Shown: positions 24,200-33,519 of the stretch, one piece after another
Position numbering within the stretch: position 1 is the stretch's first letter
Layout: the number at the start of each line of letters is the position of its first letter
Source of the DNA: Calditerrivibrio sp.
GTDB lineage: Bacteria; Chrysiogenota; Deferribacteres; Deferribacterales; Calditerrivibrionaceae
DNA: 64,000 nucleotides
Reading direction: 5' to 3'
NCBI GenBank assembly: GCA_026415135.1
Contig: JAOAHS010000061.1
Span: 1-64,000 of the forward strand
Notes under the pieces: generated by a model
The model's input: only the letters and a program-made list of their open reading frames with translations
Databases searched by the model: none
Told to the model about the DNA's origin: nothing
Position numbers and translations under genes: made by a program

Positions 24200-26565
24200 T
24201 CGTAGTTGATGGTCATTCGATAGCTTATAAAATTTTTTATAAAACACCTCCTCTATACAACTCAAAAAAAGTTCCAACATCTCTAATACATTCATTTCTA
24301 AATCTAATAATTAGCTTAAAAGAAAGATATTCAGATGCTAAGATTATTGTGGTATTCGATGCTAAAGGGGAGACATTTAGGCATAATATGTTCTCCCAAT
24401 ATAAGGCAAACAGATCTAAATCTCCTGAAGATTTAACAGTCCAGGTGGAATATCTAAAAAAGATAATTCCTGCATTGGGTTTTGAGCTTTATTCAAAAGA
24501 TGGATTTGAGGCTGATGATATAATTTTTACTCTTGCAGTCAATGCTAAGGAAGATGTTTTTTTGGTAACAAAAGATAAGGATCTTGCACAAATTGTTTCT
24601 GAAAAAATTAGGATCCTCGATTATCAAACAGGGGAGATTTTGGATGCAGAAAAGGTAAAGGAAAAATATGGTGTAACTCCAGATCAGATTGTGGATTTTT
24701 TGGCGCTGACTGGGGATAGTTCTGACAATATTCCAGGCGTCAAAGGGGTGGGGGAAAAGACTGCTTTATCCCTTATACAGGAGTTTGGCTCTCTTGAAGG
24801 TATTTATGATAATCTGGATAAGTTAAAATCCTCTGTTAGATTAAAGTTAGAGGAAGATAAAGCATCGGCATTTTTAAGTAGGGAGCTTGTAAGGTTAAGA
24901 GCTATAAATGATATCGATTCAGCAAAGGTATTAAGTGATGTCGATGTAAAAGAGATGTTTGAGGAGCTTGAATTAAGAGCTTTGATGGTAAGACTTTTTG
25001 GTAATGTTACAGAAAAAGTATTAAACTATGCTGATGTTACTGAGGGGAAAATACTTTTTTGTATTCAAAAGGATTTGTATCTCTCTGATGGGAAAAATTA
25101 TAGGAAATTAGGTCCCTTAGAGGATCATAAAGTAGATTATTACTTTAATCTTAAGGATATATTGAAGTTGTTTGATCTTAAGATAGATAAGGGTATTGAT
25201 CTTGAGATACTAAGTTGGTTGACTGATCCTGATATAGGGGTTCTCAAAATGTCAGAATCAGAAACCATCGCTGATTTTATCCATAAGGTATTTAGCAGGT
25301 ATAAGAGAATACTACATTTGATGGATGAATTGGGTTTGTGGGAACTCTATTGGGACCTTGAATATAGGGTGATATTTATTTTGGCTGAAATGGAAAAGGT
25401 AGGGATTAAGCTTGATCATAATAGATTGATGGAGATAGATGCTAAGATAAAAACATTGCTGGAAAGTGAAAAAAGACTTTTGAGTCGAATGCTTGGGGAG
25501 GAGATAAATTTAAATTCACCAAAGCAGCTGGCGTATGTTTTGTTTGATAAACTTAAAATGGTTCCTTTTAAGAAGAACAAAACAGGTTTTTCTACAGATG
25601 AAGATTCTCTAAAAAATATGATTTTGTTAAACCCCAGCTATGAAGAGCTTTTGAAATCGTTGTTGAGGTACAGGGAGTTCAGTAAGCTTGTTTCAACGTA
25701 TACTTCAAGGCTTTCTGATTATGTAGATCCTAAGACTGGAAGGATACATTCTCAGTTTAAGCAAACTGGGACTGCTACTGGGAGATTATCATCACTAAAC
25801 CCAAATCTTCAAAATATACCCAAAAAAGGTGAATTAGGTTCTGATATAAGATCCGCTTTTGTAGCTGAAGATGGTTATAGTTTTTTATCTGTGGACTACT
25901 CTCAGATTGAGTTGAGAATATTGGCCCATATCACAGAAGATGAGGAATTGGTCAGAGCTTTTTATGAGGACATGGATATTCATAATATAACTGCGGAAAG
26001 GATCTTTGGCTTGAAGGATAAAGAGATAGATAGAGATACCAGAAGGATAGCAAAAGCTGTTAATTTTGGTATTGTTTACGGTTTAAGTCCTTATGGGCTC
26101 GCAAGGGATGTCGGGATAAGTCAATCGGAAGCTAAAATTTTTATAGATAAATATTTTAAAACGTATCCTAAAGTGAAAAAATATATGGAGGATATAGTAA
26201 AAGTTGCCAGAGACAAGGGGTATGTTAAAACTATTTTAAATAGACCTAGATTTATTCCTGATATAAAAAGCAGTAATACAACTGTAAGACAAAGGGCAGA
26301 GAGAATTGCTATAAACTCCCCTATACAGGGTTCTGCTGCTGATATTATAAAGCTTGCTATGATTAAAACCTGTGATTATTTAAGAAACCAGAGTATTGAT
26401 GGTAGGTTGGTATTGCAGGTTCATGATGAGCTTGTTTTTGAAATAAATGATAAATTTATTGACAAAATGTTTAAAGACATTAAACTAATAATGGAAAATG
26501 TTTGTGAGCTAAAAGTGCCATTGAAGGTAAATTGCACTGTTGCTAAAAATCTTGGAGATGTATGA
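24193..26565 (+). CDS. polA: DNA polymerase I with reduced 3'-5' exonuclease region
   Basis: A 790-residue family A polymerase for Okazaki-fragment processing and repair. The 5' nuclease domain (about 1-285) has VFDAKGETFRHNMF, DGFEADDIIFTLA and LTGDSSDNIPGVKGVGEKTA. The polymerase domain (about 400-790) has motif A VDYSQIELRILAHI, motif B RRIAKAVNFGIVYGLSPYG and motif C VLQVHDELVFE. Between them only about 110 residues remain, without the DxE and other acidic residues of proofreading exonucleases, so proofreading is probably absent. The ATG at 24193 follows AGAGG by 6 bases; a TTG six bases upstream is less likely. Confidence 0.95.
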   Translation: MLIVVDGHSIAYKIFYKTPPLYNSKKVPTSLIHSFLNLIISLKERYSDAKIIVVFDAKGETFRHNMFSQYKANRSKSPEDLTVQVEYLKKIIPALGFELYSKDGFEADDIIFTLAVNAKEDVFLVTKDKDLAQIVSEKIRILDYQTGEILDAEKVKEKYGVTPDQIVDFLALTGDSSDNIPGVKGVGEKTALSLIQEFGSLEGIYDNLDKLKSSVRLKLEEDKASAFLSRELVRLRAINDIDSAKVLSDVDVKEMFEELELRALMVRLFGNVTEKVLNYADVTEGKILFCIQKDLYLSDGKNYRKLGPLEDHKVDYYFNLKDILKLFDLKIDKGIDLEILSWLTDPDIGVLKMSESETIADFIHKVFSRYKRILHLMDELGLWELYWDLEYRVIFILAEMEKVGIKLDHNRLMEIDAKIKTLLESEKRLLSRMLGEEINLNSPKQLAYVLFDKLKMVPFKKNKTGFSTDEDSLKNMILLNPSYEELLKSLLRYREFSKLVSTYTSRLSDYVDPKTGRIHSQFKQTGTATGRLSSLNPNLQNIPKKGELGSDIRSAFVAEDGYSFLSVDYSQIELRILAHITEDEELVRAFYEDMDIHNITAERIFGLKDKEIDRDTRRIAKAVNFGIVYGLSPYGLARDVGISQSEAKIFIDKYFKTYPKVKKYMEDIVKVARDKGYVKTILNRPRFIPDIKSSNTTVRQRAERIAINSPIQGSAADIIKLAMIKTCDYLRNQSIDGRLVLQVHDELVFEINDKFIDKMFKDIKLIMENVCELKVPLKVNCTVAKNLGDV

Positions 26566-26568
26566 TAG

Positions 26569-27606
26569 ATGAAAAAAGTAAATGATATACTCAAAGAAAA
26601 TCAACTGCTCAAGAAAGAATTGGAAGGTATCTTAGAGGTAATCACGGAAAATGAGGTTAAGCTTAGGGGTTTAAAGGTTGTGGAGTTTTCGTTTTTACTT
26701 TCGGAGAGTATTGCTGAAATAGATGAAAAGGCTATGAGCTATCTTGAGGAGATTTTTGAGATAGATAAGGCTGTTCTTTTTATCAATAAAGATGAGCTTA
26801 TAATAGAATTAGATGGTTCTTTAAAACATATACTTATGGCAAATACCAAGACATTTAATTATTTTTTCTTAGAAAAAAGACCTTACCTTGGGGATAGCAC
26901 GGTGAATCTGATTTCAGAATTCAACGTTTATGATAGTATAGGTTCGTATCTAATTGCTCCTATTATCCTATATGATAGGTTTTTAGGTAGTCTAAACCTA
27001 TATAGTAGGAATCCTCGAAGGTACACAAGTGATTATAATTCAGATTTTATAAAAGATCTATGTTTTAAGATAGGTGTATCCCTCAGGAATCTCAACACAA
27101 GACAGATGCTTGTGAATCAATCGATGATAGATGAATCCTCCAATTGTTATAATAAAAAGGCAATGTATATATTTCTTGCATCTTATATAAACAGGTGTTA
27201 TCGGTATGGGCAACCATTCTCTTTCATTTTATTAGATATAAACGATTTTAAGAAGATAAATGATAAAAAGGGACATTTAGTAGGCGATAAGGTTTTATCA
27301 GAGTTCGGGAAATCTTTACTTAAGTCGTTTCGTAAAAGTGATATTATTGGTAGGTTTGGTGGTGATGAGTTTTATATTATTACACCTGAGACGGAGGAGA
27401 ATAGGTTAAAGGCGATGATCAAGAAATGTGAGACTTTATTGTCGAATATTTATAAAGATCTCGGTTTGAAAAATAAAGCTGTAGTTGCCTATGGGCTTAC
27501 TACTGTAAGAACAATTGATAAGGCCAATGAAAACCCAGAGGTGATATTTAAATTATCAGATACCGAACTATATAAAATGAAAAAGGAGAAGCATGTAAGA
27601 AGATGA
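26569..27606 (+). CDS. GAF-like (DUF484-type) diguanylate cyclase
   Basis: A 345-residue cytoplasmic protein. An N-terminal coiled coil (LKENQLLKKELEGILEVI) leads into a GAF-like sensory domain, about residues 35-175, resembling DUF484 (YDSIGSYLIAPIILYDRFLGSLNLYS). A GGDEF domain follows to the end. The active-site loop is canonical (RFGGDEFYI). An RxxD inhibitory site (RKSD) lies five residues before it, so it should make c-di-GMP and be product-inhibited. The ligand of the GAF part is unknown. It begins 3 bases after polA and overlaps hisD by 4 bases, an odd position for a signalling enzyme. Confidence 0.85.
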   Translation: MKKVNDILKENQLLKKELEGILEVITENEVKLRGLKVVEFSFLLSESIAEIDEKAMSYLEEIFEIDKAVLFINKDELIIELDGSLKHILMANTKTFNYFFLEKRPYLGDSTVNLISEFNVYDSIGSYLIAPIILYDRFLGSLNLYSRNPRRYTSDYNSDFIKDLCFKIGVSLRNLNTRQMLVNQSMIDESSNCYNKKAMYIFLASYINRCYRYGQPFSFILLDINDFKKINDKKGHLVGDKVLSEFGKSLLKSFRKSDIIGRFGGDEFYIITPETEENRLKAMIKKCETLLSNIYKDLGLKNKAVVAYGLTTVRTIDKANENPEVIFKLSDTELYKMKKEKHVRR

Positions 27607-28868
27607 TTTACTATAATGTTGAGGACATCTTACCTAAGATCTTAAGTAGAAATGAAAGCCAAGAAGAGGAGTATCTAAAAAGTGTTCTTTCTATAATCAA
27701 TGATGTTAAGAAAAGGGGCGATGAAGCGTTACTAGAATATTCTAAGCGTTATGATAACAATTGTGATAGTATAATTGAAGTATCAAAAAAGGAGATCATT
27801 GCTGCTTATGATAATGTCGATGAACAGTTAAAACTTGATCTCCAACTGGCAAAGAAGAATATTGAAGAGTATCACAAAAACCAGTTGGAAAAATCATGGT
27901 TTATCGAGAGGGATGGTTTGATTTTGGGGCAAAAGATAACTCCCCTTGACAGGGTAGGGGTTTATGTACCTGGTGGAAAGGCAACCTACCCTTCATCTGT
28001 GTTGATGAATGTAATACCTGCAAAAGTTGCTGGTGTTAAAGAGGTTTTTTTAGCAACCCCAGCAAAGGATGGAGTTATAAACGATGTGGTTTTAGCTGCC
28101 TGTTACATCTCTGGTGTGGATAGAGTATTTAAGATCGGTGGGGCCCAAGCAATAGCAGCTTTCGCTTATGGGACTTCCTCTGTACCGAAAGTGGATAAAA
28201 TAGTTGGGCCCGGTAATATTTATGTTGCGTTGGCCAAAAAGATTGTTTTTGGTAGGGTTGACATAGATATGATAGCTGGGCCGAGTGAAATTTTGGTGAT
28301 TGCCGATGAATCTGCAAATCCCAAATTTATTGCTGCAGATATGTTATCACAGGCGGAGCATGATGAACTTGCCTCTGCTATAACTATTACAGACAGCGTA
28401 AAGATTGCTGAAGAGACTCAAAAATATTTACTCAGTTTCCTTGAAAAATTACCCAAAAAAGATATTGCTGAAATGTCACTAAAAAACTATGGTGGAATTG
28501 TAGTGGTAAAGAATCTTGATGAAGCTGTTGAAATATCAAATAAGATTGCTCCAGAGCATTTAGAGCTTGCAGTGTCAAACCCTTTTGAATTGTTGCCAAA
28601 GATAAAGCATGCAGGTGCAATCTTTTTGGGGCATTATACACCGGAAGCAATGGGGGATTATTTTGCAGGACCTAATCATACGTTGCCTACAGGTGGTACA
28701 GCACGTTTTTCTTCCCCTCTCGGAACGTATGATTTTTTCAAGCGTTCAAGTATTATAGCTTATCCGAGGGATATGTTTTATAAACATAAGGATAGTGTGA
28801 TTCGGTTGGCTTATTCTGAAGATCTTGCAGCCCATGCCTTGTCAGTATCTGTTAGGTGGGAAGAATGA
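27603..28868 (+). CDS. hisD: Histidinol dehydrogenase
   Basis: A 421-residue zinc enzyme catalysing the last two oxidations of histidine synthesis, L-histidinol to L-histidine with two NAD+. Conserved blocks are visible: [48 protein letters not shown] and [14 protein letters not shown] (Zn-binding Gln and His), then APEHLEL and [18 protein letters not shown] and the final Asp/His in [14 protein letters not shown]. The length is normal. No other his genes are in the window, so the pathway is dispersed. It overlaps both neighbours by 4 bases (ATGA type), within the polA-rpe operon. Confidence 0.96.
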   Translation: MIYYNVEDILPKILSRNESQEEEYLKSVLSIINDVKKRGDEALLEYSKRYDNNCDSIIEVSKKEIIAAYDNVDEQLKLDLQLAKKNIEEYHKNQLEKSWFIERDGLILGQKITPLDRVGVYVPGGKATYPSSVLMNVIPAKVAGVKEVFLATPAKDGVINDVVLAACYISGVDRVFKIGGAQAIAAFAYGTSSVPKVDKIVGPGNIYVALAKKIVFGRVDIDMIAGPSEILVIADESANPKFIAADMLSQAEHDELASAITITDSVKIAEETQKYLLSFLEKLPKKDIAEMSLKNYGGIVVVKNLDEAVEISNKIAPEHLELAVSNPFELLPKIKHAGAIFLGHYTPEAMGDYFAGPNHTLPTGGTARFSSPLGTYDFFKRSSIIAYPRDMFYKHKDSVIRLAYSEDLAAHALSVSVRWEE

Positions 28869-29506
28869 TAGTTGCCCCTTCTATACTTAGTGCAGATTTT
28901 TCCAGGCTTGGGGAGGAGGTAGTAGCTGTAGATAGAGCTGGTGCTGATTGGATACACATTGATGTCATGGATGGATGTTTTGTACCTAACTTAACTGTAG
29001 GACCTGTAGTGATAGAGTCTATCAGAAAGTATACTGATAAGCCTTTTGATACACATCTTATGATAGTTAATCCTGAAAAGTATATAGAACAGTTTATAGC
29101 TGCTGGTTCTGATATTATTACCATTCATTATGAGGCTTCTGTACATCTTCATCGAACTGTTGAGCTTATAAAGTCTAAAGGCAAAAAAGCTGGTGTTTCG
29201 CTAAACCCTTCAACACCTATCAGCAGTTTGGAGGAGATATTACCTTATGTGGATCTTGTTCTTGTGATGAGTGTTAATCCAGGTTTTGGTGGTCAAAAGT
29301 TTATAGAAAGTTCTTTGCTGAAGGTGAGTAAGTTGAAAAAAACGATTGATGAGCTTGGGTTATCCCCCATAATTCAGGTGGATGGTGGTGTTTCAGATAA
29401 AAATATATTTTTGCTTAGGGATGCAGGTTGTAATGCTGTGGTTGCAGGTAATTATATTTTCAAATCCTTAGATTATTTCAAAGCAATAAGTTCATTGAAA
29501 GTATAG
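28865..29506 (+). CDS. rpe: Ribulose-phosphate 3-epimerase
   Basis: A 213-residue TIM-barrel enzyme interconverting D-ribulose-5-P and D-xylulose-5-P in the pentose phosphate pathway. Motifs: [12 protein letters not shown] at the N terminus, [17 protein letters not shown] (metal His and Asp), [25 protein letters not shown], and [11 protein letters not shown] followed by AGNYIFKS. The ATG at 28865 overlaps the hisD stop and starts directly at the family N terminus; a GTG nine bases upstream is less likely. Confidence 0.95.
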   Translation: MIVAPSILSADFSRLGEEVVAVDRAGADWIHIDVMDGCFVPNLTVGPVVIESIRKYTDKPFDTHLMIVNPEKYIEQFIAAGSDIITIHYEASVHLHRTVELIKSKGKKAGVSLNPSTPISSLEEILPYVDLVLVMSVNPGFGGQKFIESSLLKVSKLKKTIDELGLSPIIQVDGGVSDKNIFLLRDAGCNAVVAGNYIFKSLDYFKAISSLKV

Positions 29507-29514
29507 TGTTTTTT

Positions 29515-30855
29515 ATGAATCCGTTGTTTATTTCGAAATATAGGGGTCTATTGGGAGATGAGGCCGATGAGTTTTTTGAATCATTGGTTAGGAAGAAAAA
29601 AAGGTATTTTAGGATAAATAGAGCTAGAGGGGTTGATTATTTAGAAGAGTTGAAAGATTATGTAGTATCCTCATCGACGATGGATGCGGTGTATTCTTAT
29701 GAAGAGCCTAACGAAGTTATTACAAATACTATTTCGTTTCTTACGGGTGGTATATATATACAAAACCCATCATCTATCATACCTGCAAGATTGCTTGTTG
29801 AATTGCTTAACGGTGATGGAGTGGTACTAGATGTATCAGCAGCACCTGGTGGCAAAACGACTGCAATGAGTGAGTATTCTAAACGTACATTAAATATTGT
29901 AGCTAACGAACCATCGAAAAGTAGGTTAAAATCATTACATTTTAATCTTGAAAAATATGGTGCCTGGAATGTCAAAACAGTATCTTTTGATGGTAGGCTG
30001 TTGCATAAAAAGTTACCACCAGTTTTTGATGGTATACTTTTAGATGCTCCCTGTAGTAATGAAAATAAGATAGGTTATAGCGATGAGGTTAGCAAACATT
30101 GGTCCCAGGATTTGGTGGATAAGATGCAAAAGCTTCAGATGGAGATACTTTTTTCTATCTCTTATCTATTGAAGCCGGGTGGGGTTTTATTGTATTCTAC
30201 TTGTACATTTTCTGTTGAAGAAAATGAAGGAAATGTTATCAAGTTCTTAGAACTTTTTCCAGATTTTGAGCTTATCGATATTAACAGAGGTTCTTTTTGT
30301 TACGGCTTATCTGGGGAGAACAGGATTGATGAAAAGGTGATTAGGGTATTTCCCCATAAAAGTGATTTCGATGGTTTTTTTGTTGCAGCTTTAAGAAAAA
30401 AAGGGGAGTTGAAAAAAGGTTCTATAAAAATACCTGACAATACTACGACGTTAAAGGATTTTTTCCCTGAGGGTGTATTTTCTGGGATTTTCAAAAAAAT
30501 AGATGATCTCCTTTTCTATGAGCTCCTTCCAACACCAGACTTTAAAAATATAAAATTCTTAAAAAGTGGTATCAAAGCAGGAAAAACAATCAATGGCTCT
30601 GTGGAGATATCTTCCCAATTTTTATGGGAGTTTGGGAGGTATATGTTTGATAGATACAAAATCAAGGTTGATAAAAAAAATGCTATTGAATTTTTATCTG
30701 GTTTTGATATAAACCTTAAGTTTGAAAAGGAAAAATTTGCTCTTTTTTATAATGGGATACCTGTGGGTGTTGTTAAAAACTTGGATGGCTATCTAAAAAA
30801 TAAGCTTGATAGGTATTTTTTGTTCGGTAGAGGTACATTATGCCAGAAGCACTAA
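29515..30855 (+). CDS. RsmB/RsmF-type rRNA m5C methyltransferase
   Basis: A 446-residue SAM-dependent RNA cytosine-C5 methyltransferase of the NOL1/NOP2/Sun family. The SAM loop is LDVSAAPGGKTTAMS; the two catalytic cysteines are in DAPCSNENKIGY (motif IV) and LYSTCTFSVEENE (motif VI). A long C-terminal region with FYNGIPVGVVKN resembles the RsmF (YebU) tail, so 16S rRNA is the probable substrate, but the exact base is not shown. A GTG at 29506 overlaps the rpe stop and could be the start instead; neither has a strong ribosome-binding site. It overlaps the next gene by 16 bases. Confidence 0.85.
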   Translation: MNPLFISKYRGLLGDEADEFFESLVRKKKRYFRINRARGVDYLEELKDYVVSSSTMDAVYSYEEPNEVITNTISFLTGGIYIQNPSSIIPARLLVELLNGDGVVLDVSAAPGGKTTAMSEYSKRTLNIVANEPSKSRLKSLHFNLEKYGAWNVKTVSFDGRLLHKKLPPVFDGILLDAPCSNENKIGYSDEVSKHWSQDLVDKMQKLQMEILFSISYLLKPGGVLLYSTCTFSVEENEGNVIKFLELFPDFELIDINRGSFCYGLSGENRIDEKVIRVFPHKSDFDGFFVAALRKKGELKKGSIKIPDNTTTLKDFFPEGVFSGIFKKIDDLLFYELLPTPDFKNIKFLKSGIKAGKTINGSVEISSQFLWEFGRYMFDRYKIKVDKKNAIEFLSGFDINLKFEKEKFALFYNGIPVGVVKNLDGYLKNKLDRYFLFGRGTLCQKH

Positions 30856-32126
30856 TTGTTGAAGATAGTAAGTTTTTTCAAAAGATTATAGAAAATGAGT
30901 TAAGGGAATTGGACTATAATACAGTTTGTGTTTCAAATCTAAGTGAAGCCAGGGAGCAGCTGCGGAGTAATAAAAGATTTCATATAGTTACGATAGATAT
31001 AGAATTACCTGATGGTTCAGGTTATGATTTATGCAGAGAGATCAAAGAAGATCCCAAATTTAGCTACTTGCAGCCCATAATAATTACATCAACTACAGAG
31101 AAAGATAGCCGTAAAAAAGCTTTTGATTCTGGGGCTATTGCTTATATTGAAAAAGATGCGGTTCAAAGATTATTGAAAAACTACATAAAGAATATCCTAT
31201 CCATAATAAACAATATATCGTACTCAAATAACTGGGTAATTCTACTGGAAGACAGTGATTTTCAAAGAAAATATATGAAAAGTATCCTTGAGTTTGCTGG
31301 TTTGAAAGTAATAGATTTTAAGGACAATAAATCTCTACTAACTTTTCTGGAGGATGAGCGTCCTGTTGTGGATCTGGCTTTGCTTGATTATTTTTTGGAG
31401 TCTGGGACATCATTGGAGACAATATCTTATCTTAGAAGCTCAAAGATGTATGAACAGGTGCCTGTGATAACATTAACGGTATCCAATGAATTATCTCATA
31501 AATACGAAATATTTATGATGGGTGCCAACGATTTTATTTTAAAGCCTTTCGATACAGGTGATTTTTATTTAAGAATAAGGAATCAGTTAAGAACTAAGTA
31601 TCTACTTGATATGTTGGATGCCAAAAATAAGCTTTTAATGATATCGTCCATCACTGATGAGCTTACCAAGTTGTACAATAGAAGATTTTTTTGGGAAAAC
31701 CTTGAGAAAGAAGCTAAGAGACACAACAGAACTAATTCAGAATATTCTATTATCATGTTAGATATCGATCATTTCAAAATGATAAATGATAAATATGGCC
31801 ACTCTACGGGGGATTTAGTATTAAGCGATGTGGCTTTTACAATTAAAAACGCGATTAGGAACACTGACGTTGTTGCAAGATATGGTGGAGAAGAGTTTAT
31901 AGTTTTACTGCCTGATACAAAAAAGGAAAATGCTCTAAAGGTAGGGGAAAAGATATTAAATGCTATTAGGGATATCCCCGTGAATTTTAGAAAAGCGCCA
32001 ATTACAACAAGTGCTGGGTTAGCGAGTTCTTCTGAAAGGGATCATTATGAAAAGGTAATAGCTCTTGCAGATGAAAGGTTATACAAAGCAAAAAACAATG
32101 GGAGAAATAGGATTGAGTATGATTAA
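30840..32126 (+). CDS. Response regulator with two receiver domains and GGDEF output (PleD-like)
   Basis: A 428-residue protein with receiver 1 (about 1-120), receiver 2 (about 135-255) and GGDEF (about 270-428), the architecture of PleD. Receiver 1 keeps its phosphoacceptor Asp in TIDIELPDGSGYD; receiver 2 has Asp in LALLDYFLESGTS. The cyclase loop is ARYGGEEFIVLLP and an RxxD inhibitory site (RNTD) precedes it by five residues, so it should be an active, feedback-inhibited diguanylate cyclase gated by phosphorylation. No kinase gene adjoins it. It overlaps the methyltransferase and the next peptidoglycan gene. Confidence 0.9.
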   Translation: MPEALIVEDSKFFQKIIENELRELDYNTVCVSNLSEAREQLRSNKRFHIVTIDIELPDGSGYDLCREIKEDPKFSYLQPIIITSTTEKDSRKKAFDSGAIAYIEKDAVQRLLKNYIKNILSIINNISYSNNWVILLEDSDFQRKYMKSILEFAGLKVIDFKDNKSLLTFLEDERPVVDLALLDYFLESGTSLETISYLRSSKMYEQVPVITLTVSNELSHKYEIFMMGANDFILKPFDTGDFYLRIRNQLRTKYLLDMLDAKNKLLMISSITDELTKLYNRRFFWENLEKEAKRHNRTNSEYSIIMLDIDHFKMINDKYGHSTGDLVLSDVAFTIKNAIRNTDVVARYGGEEFIVLLPDTKKENALKVGEKILNAIRDIPVNFRKAPITTSAGLASSSERDHYEKVIALADERLYKAKNNGRNRIEYD

Positions 32127-33519
32127 AGTAAAAATGCTGAAATACTTACTTTTCTTTTTGCTTTTTCTTGCTACAGATTTGTATGCTGCAAACAAGATAT
32201 TAGCAGATGTTATGGCAAAGGGTGTAAGCTATCAAAAGGTTTTTCTTGTTGATAAAAGTGCTAAGAAATCATTTCTGATTGAGATTAAAAACGATTCTAT
32301 TAGCATCTTAAAGGAATTTGATGGATTGATTATAGGTGAAGGTAACGGTGATAAAAGAAAAGAGGGTGACAAAAAAACACCTACGGGAGTTTATTATGTT
32401 ACAGGTTTTATCCCCCAATCAAAGCTTGATAAAATCTATGGTACCGGTGCTTTCCCATTAAATTATCCAAATTTTGTTGATAAGCTATATGGTAAAACTG
32501 GTCATGGCATATGGATTCATGGTAGAGATCCTAAGGAGCATAAGCAGGCCTCAAAAGGGTGTGTAGTGTTAAAAAATGAAGATATTGATTATCTCAGATC
32601 GATCGACTTTTTAGGGACTCCTGTGGTTATTGCAGAACATCTTACATATACCGATGAAATAAATTATAATTCGGAAAAATCTTTTTGGCTGAACTTCTTA
32701 AATGAGTTTTATGAAAGCTGGAAAAATAATGACATAAATAGACTTAGTAAATTGATACATGTTCGTTTTAAAGATAGTAAGCATAGCAGTTATGCTGAAT
32801 ATATTCAACGCAAAAAAGCTCTTATGGAGATGTATCCTGATAAGAAGATAGTTTTTGAAAATATAAAGATATATAAAGAGAATGATAGCGAAGTTGTTTT
32901 CGATTTTGATCAATATTATTCGGCACCAAACATCACAACCTATGGTACAAAAAGGCTATATCTCATTAAAGAGGCAAACGATTTTAAGATCATAGCTGAG
33001 GAATACATTCAAAAGCCTATTCCTGATAGATTTAAAAATGTGGTATTAGAAAAGTCTGAAAAACCTAAAGTTGAAGTCAAGGAGCAGACCAAAGTTGTAG
33101 TATCTGATAACAAGCAGGAGAAGAAGCTACCTGATAATAAAACGACAAAAGAGGAAAAACTTAAAGGTAAAGATTTTGACGGCATGGTGAAGGATTTTGT
33201 AAAAGAATGGAAAGAAAGTTGGGAGTCAAAGGATATTGACAGGTATATAGCCTTTTATGGTGAAGATTTTAGGTCAGGTAAATTGGACTACAAGGGTTGG
33301 AAAGAAGATAAAAAAGCTAAGTTTGAGCGGATTAAGTCGATCAAAGTTGATATAACTGATCTTAAAATTAAAAGGTTGAGTGATTCAAGGTATGAGGTGA
33401 CATTTAAACAGATCTATAAAACAGAATCGATGAACAACAAGGGGATCAAAAAACTTACAATATCTAAAGAGGGTAGCAGTTTTAAGATTGTTGGAGAAAG
33501 CTGGAGCCCCAGTAGATGA
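32119..33519 (+). CDS. YkuD-fold L,D-carboxypeptidase/transpeptidase with NTF2-like tails (Csd6/Pgp2-like)
   Basis: A 466-residue exported enzyme. The ATG at 32119 overlaps the previous stop and begins a signal peptide ending DLYAAN. The YkuD catalytic domain (about 25-170) has GIWIHGRDP with His about 134 and ASKGCVVL with Cys about 148. Two NTF2/SnoaL-like modules follow (FLNEFYESWKNNDINRLSKL and FVKEWKESWESKDIDRYIAF), separated by a Lys/Glu-rich linker. A YkuD domain followed by NTF2 is the architecture of Helicobacter Csd6 and Campylobacter Pgp2, which trim tetrapeptides to tripeptides and set helical shape. The next gene encodes the partner Csd4/Pgp1-like enzyme. Two NTF2 units instead of one is unusual. 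Confidence 0.8.
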   Translation: MIKVKMLKYLLFFLLFLATDLYAANKILADVMAKGVSYQKVFLVDKSAKKSFLIEIKNDSISILKEFDGLIIGEGNGDKRKEGDKKTPTGVYYVTGFIPQSKLDKIYGTGAFPLNYPNFVDKLYGKTGHGIWIHGRDPKEHKQASKGCVVLKNEDIDYLRSIDFLGTPVVIAEHLTYTDEINYNSEKSFWLNFLNEFYESWKNNDINRLSKLIHVRFKDSKHSSYAEYIQRKKALMEMYPDKKIVFENIKIYKENDSEVVFDFDQYYSAPNITTYGTKRLYLIKEANDFKIIAEEYIQKPIPDRFKNVVLEKSEKPKVEVKEQTKVVVSDNKQEKKLPDNKTTKEEKLKGKDFDGMVKDFVKEWKESWESKDIDRYIAFYGEDFRSGKLDYKGWKEDKKAKFERIKSIKVDITDLKIKRLSDSRYEVTFKQIYKTESMNNKGIKKLTISKEGSSFKIVGESWSPSR

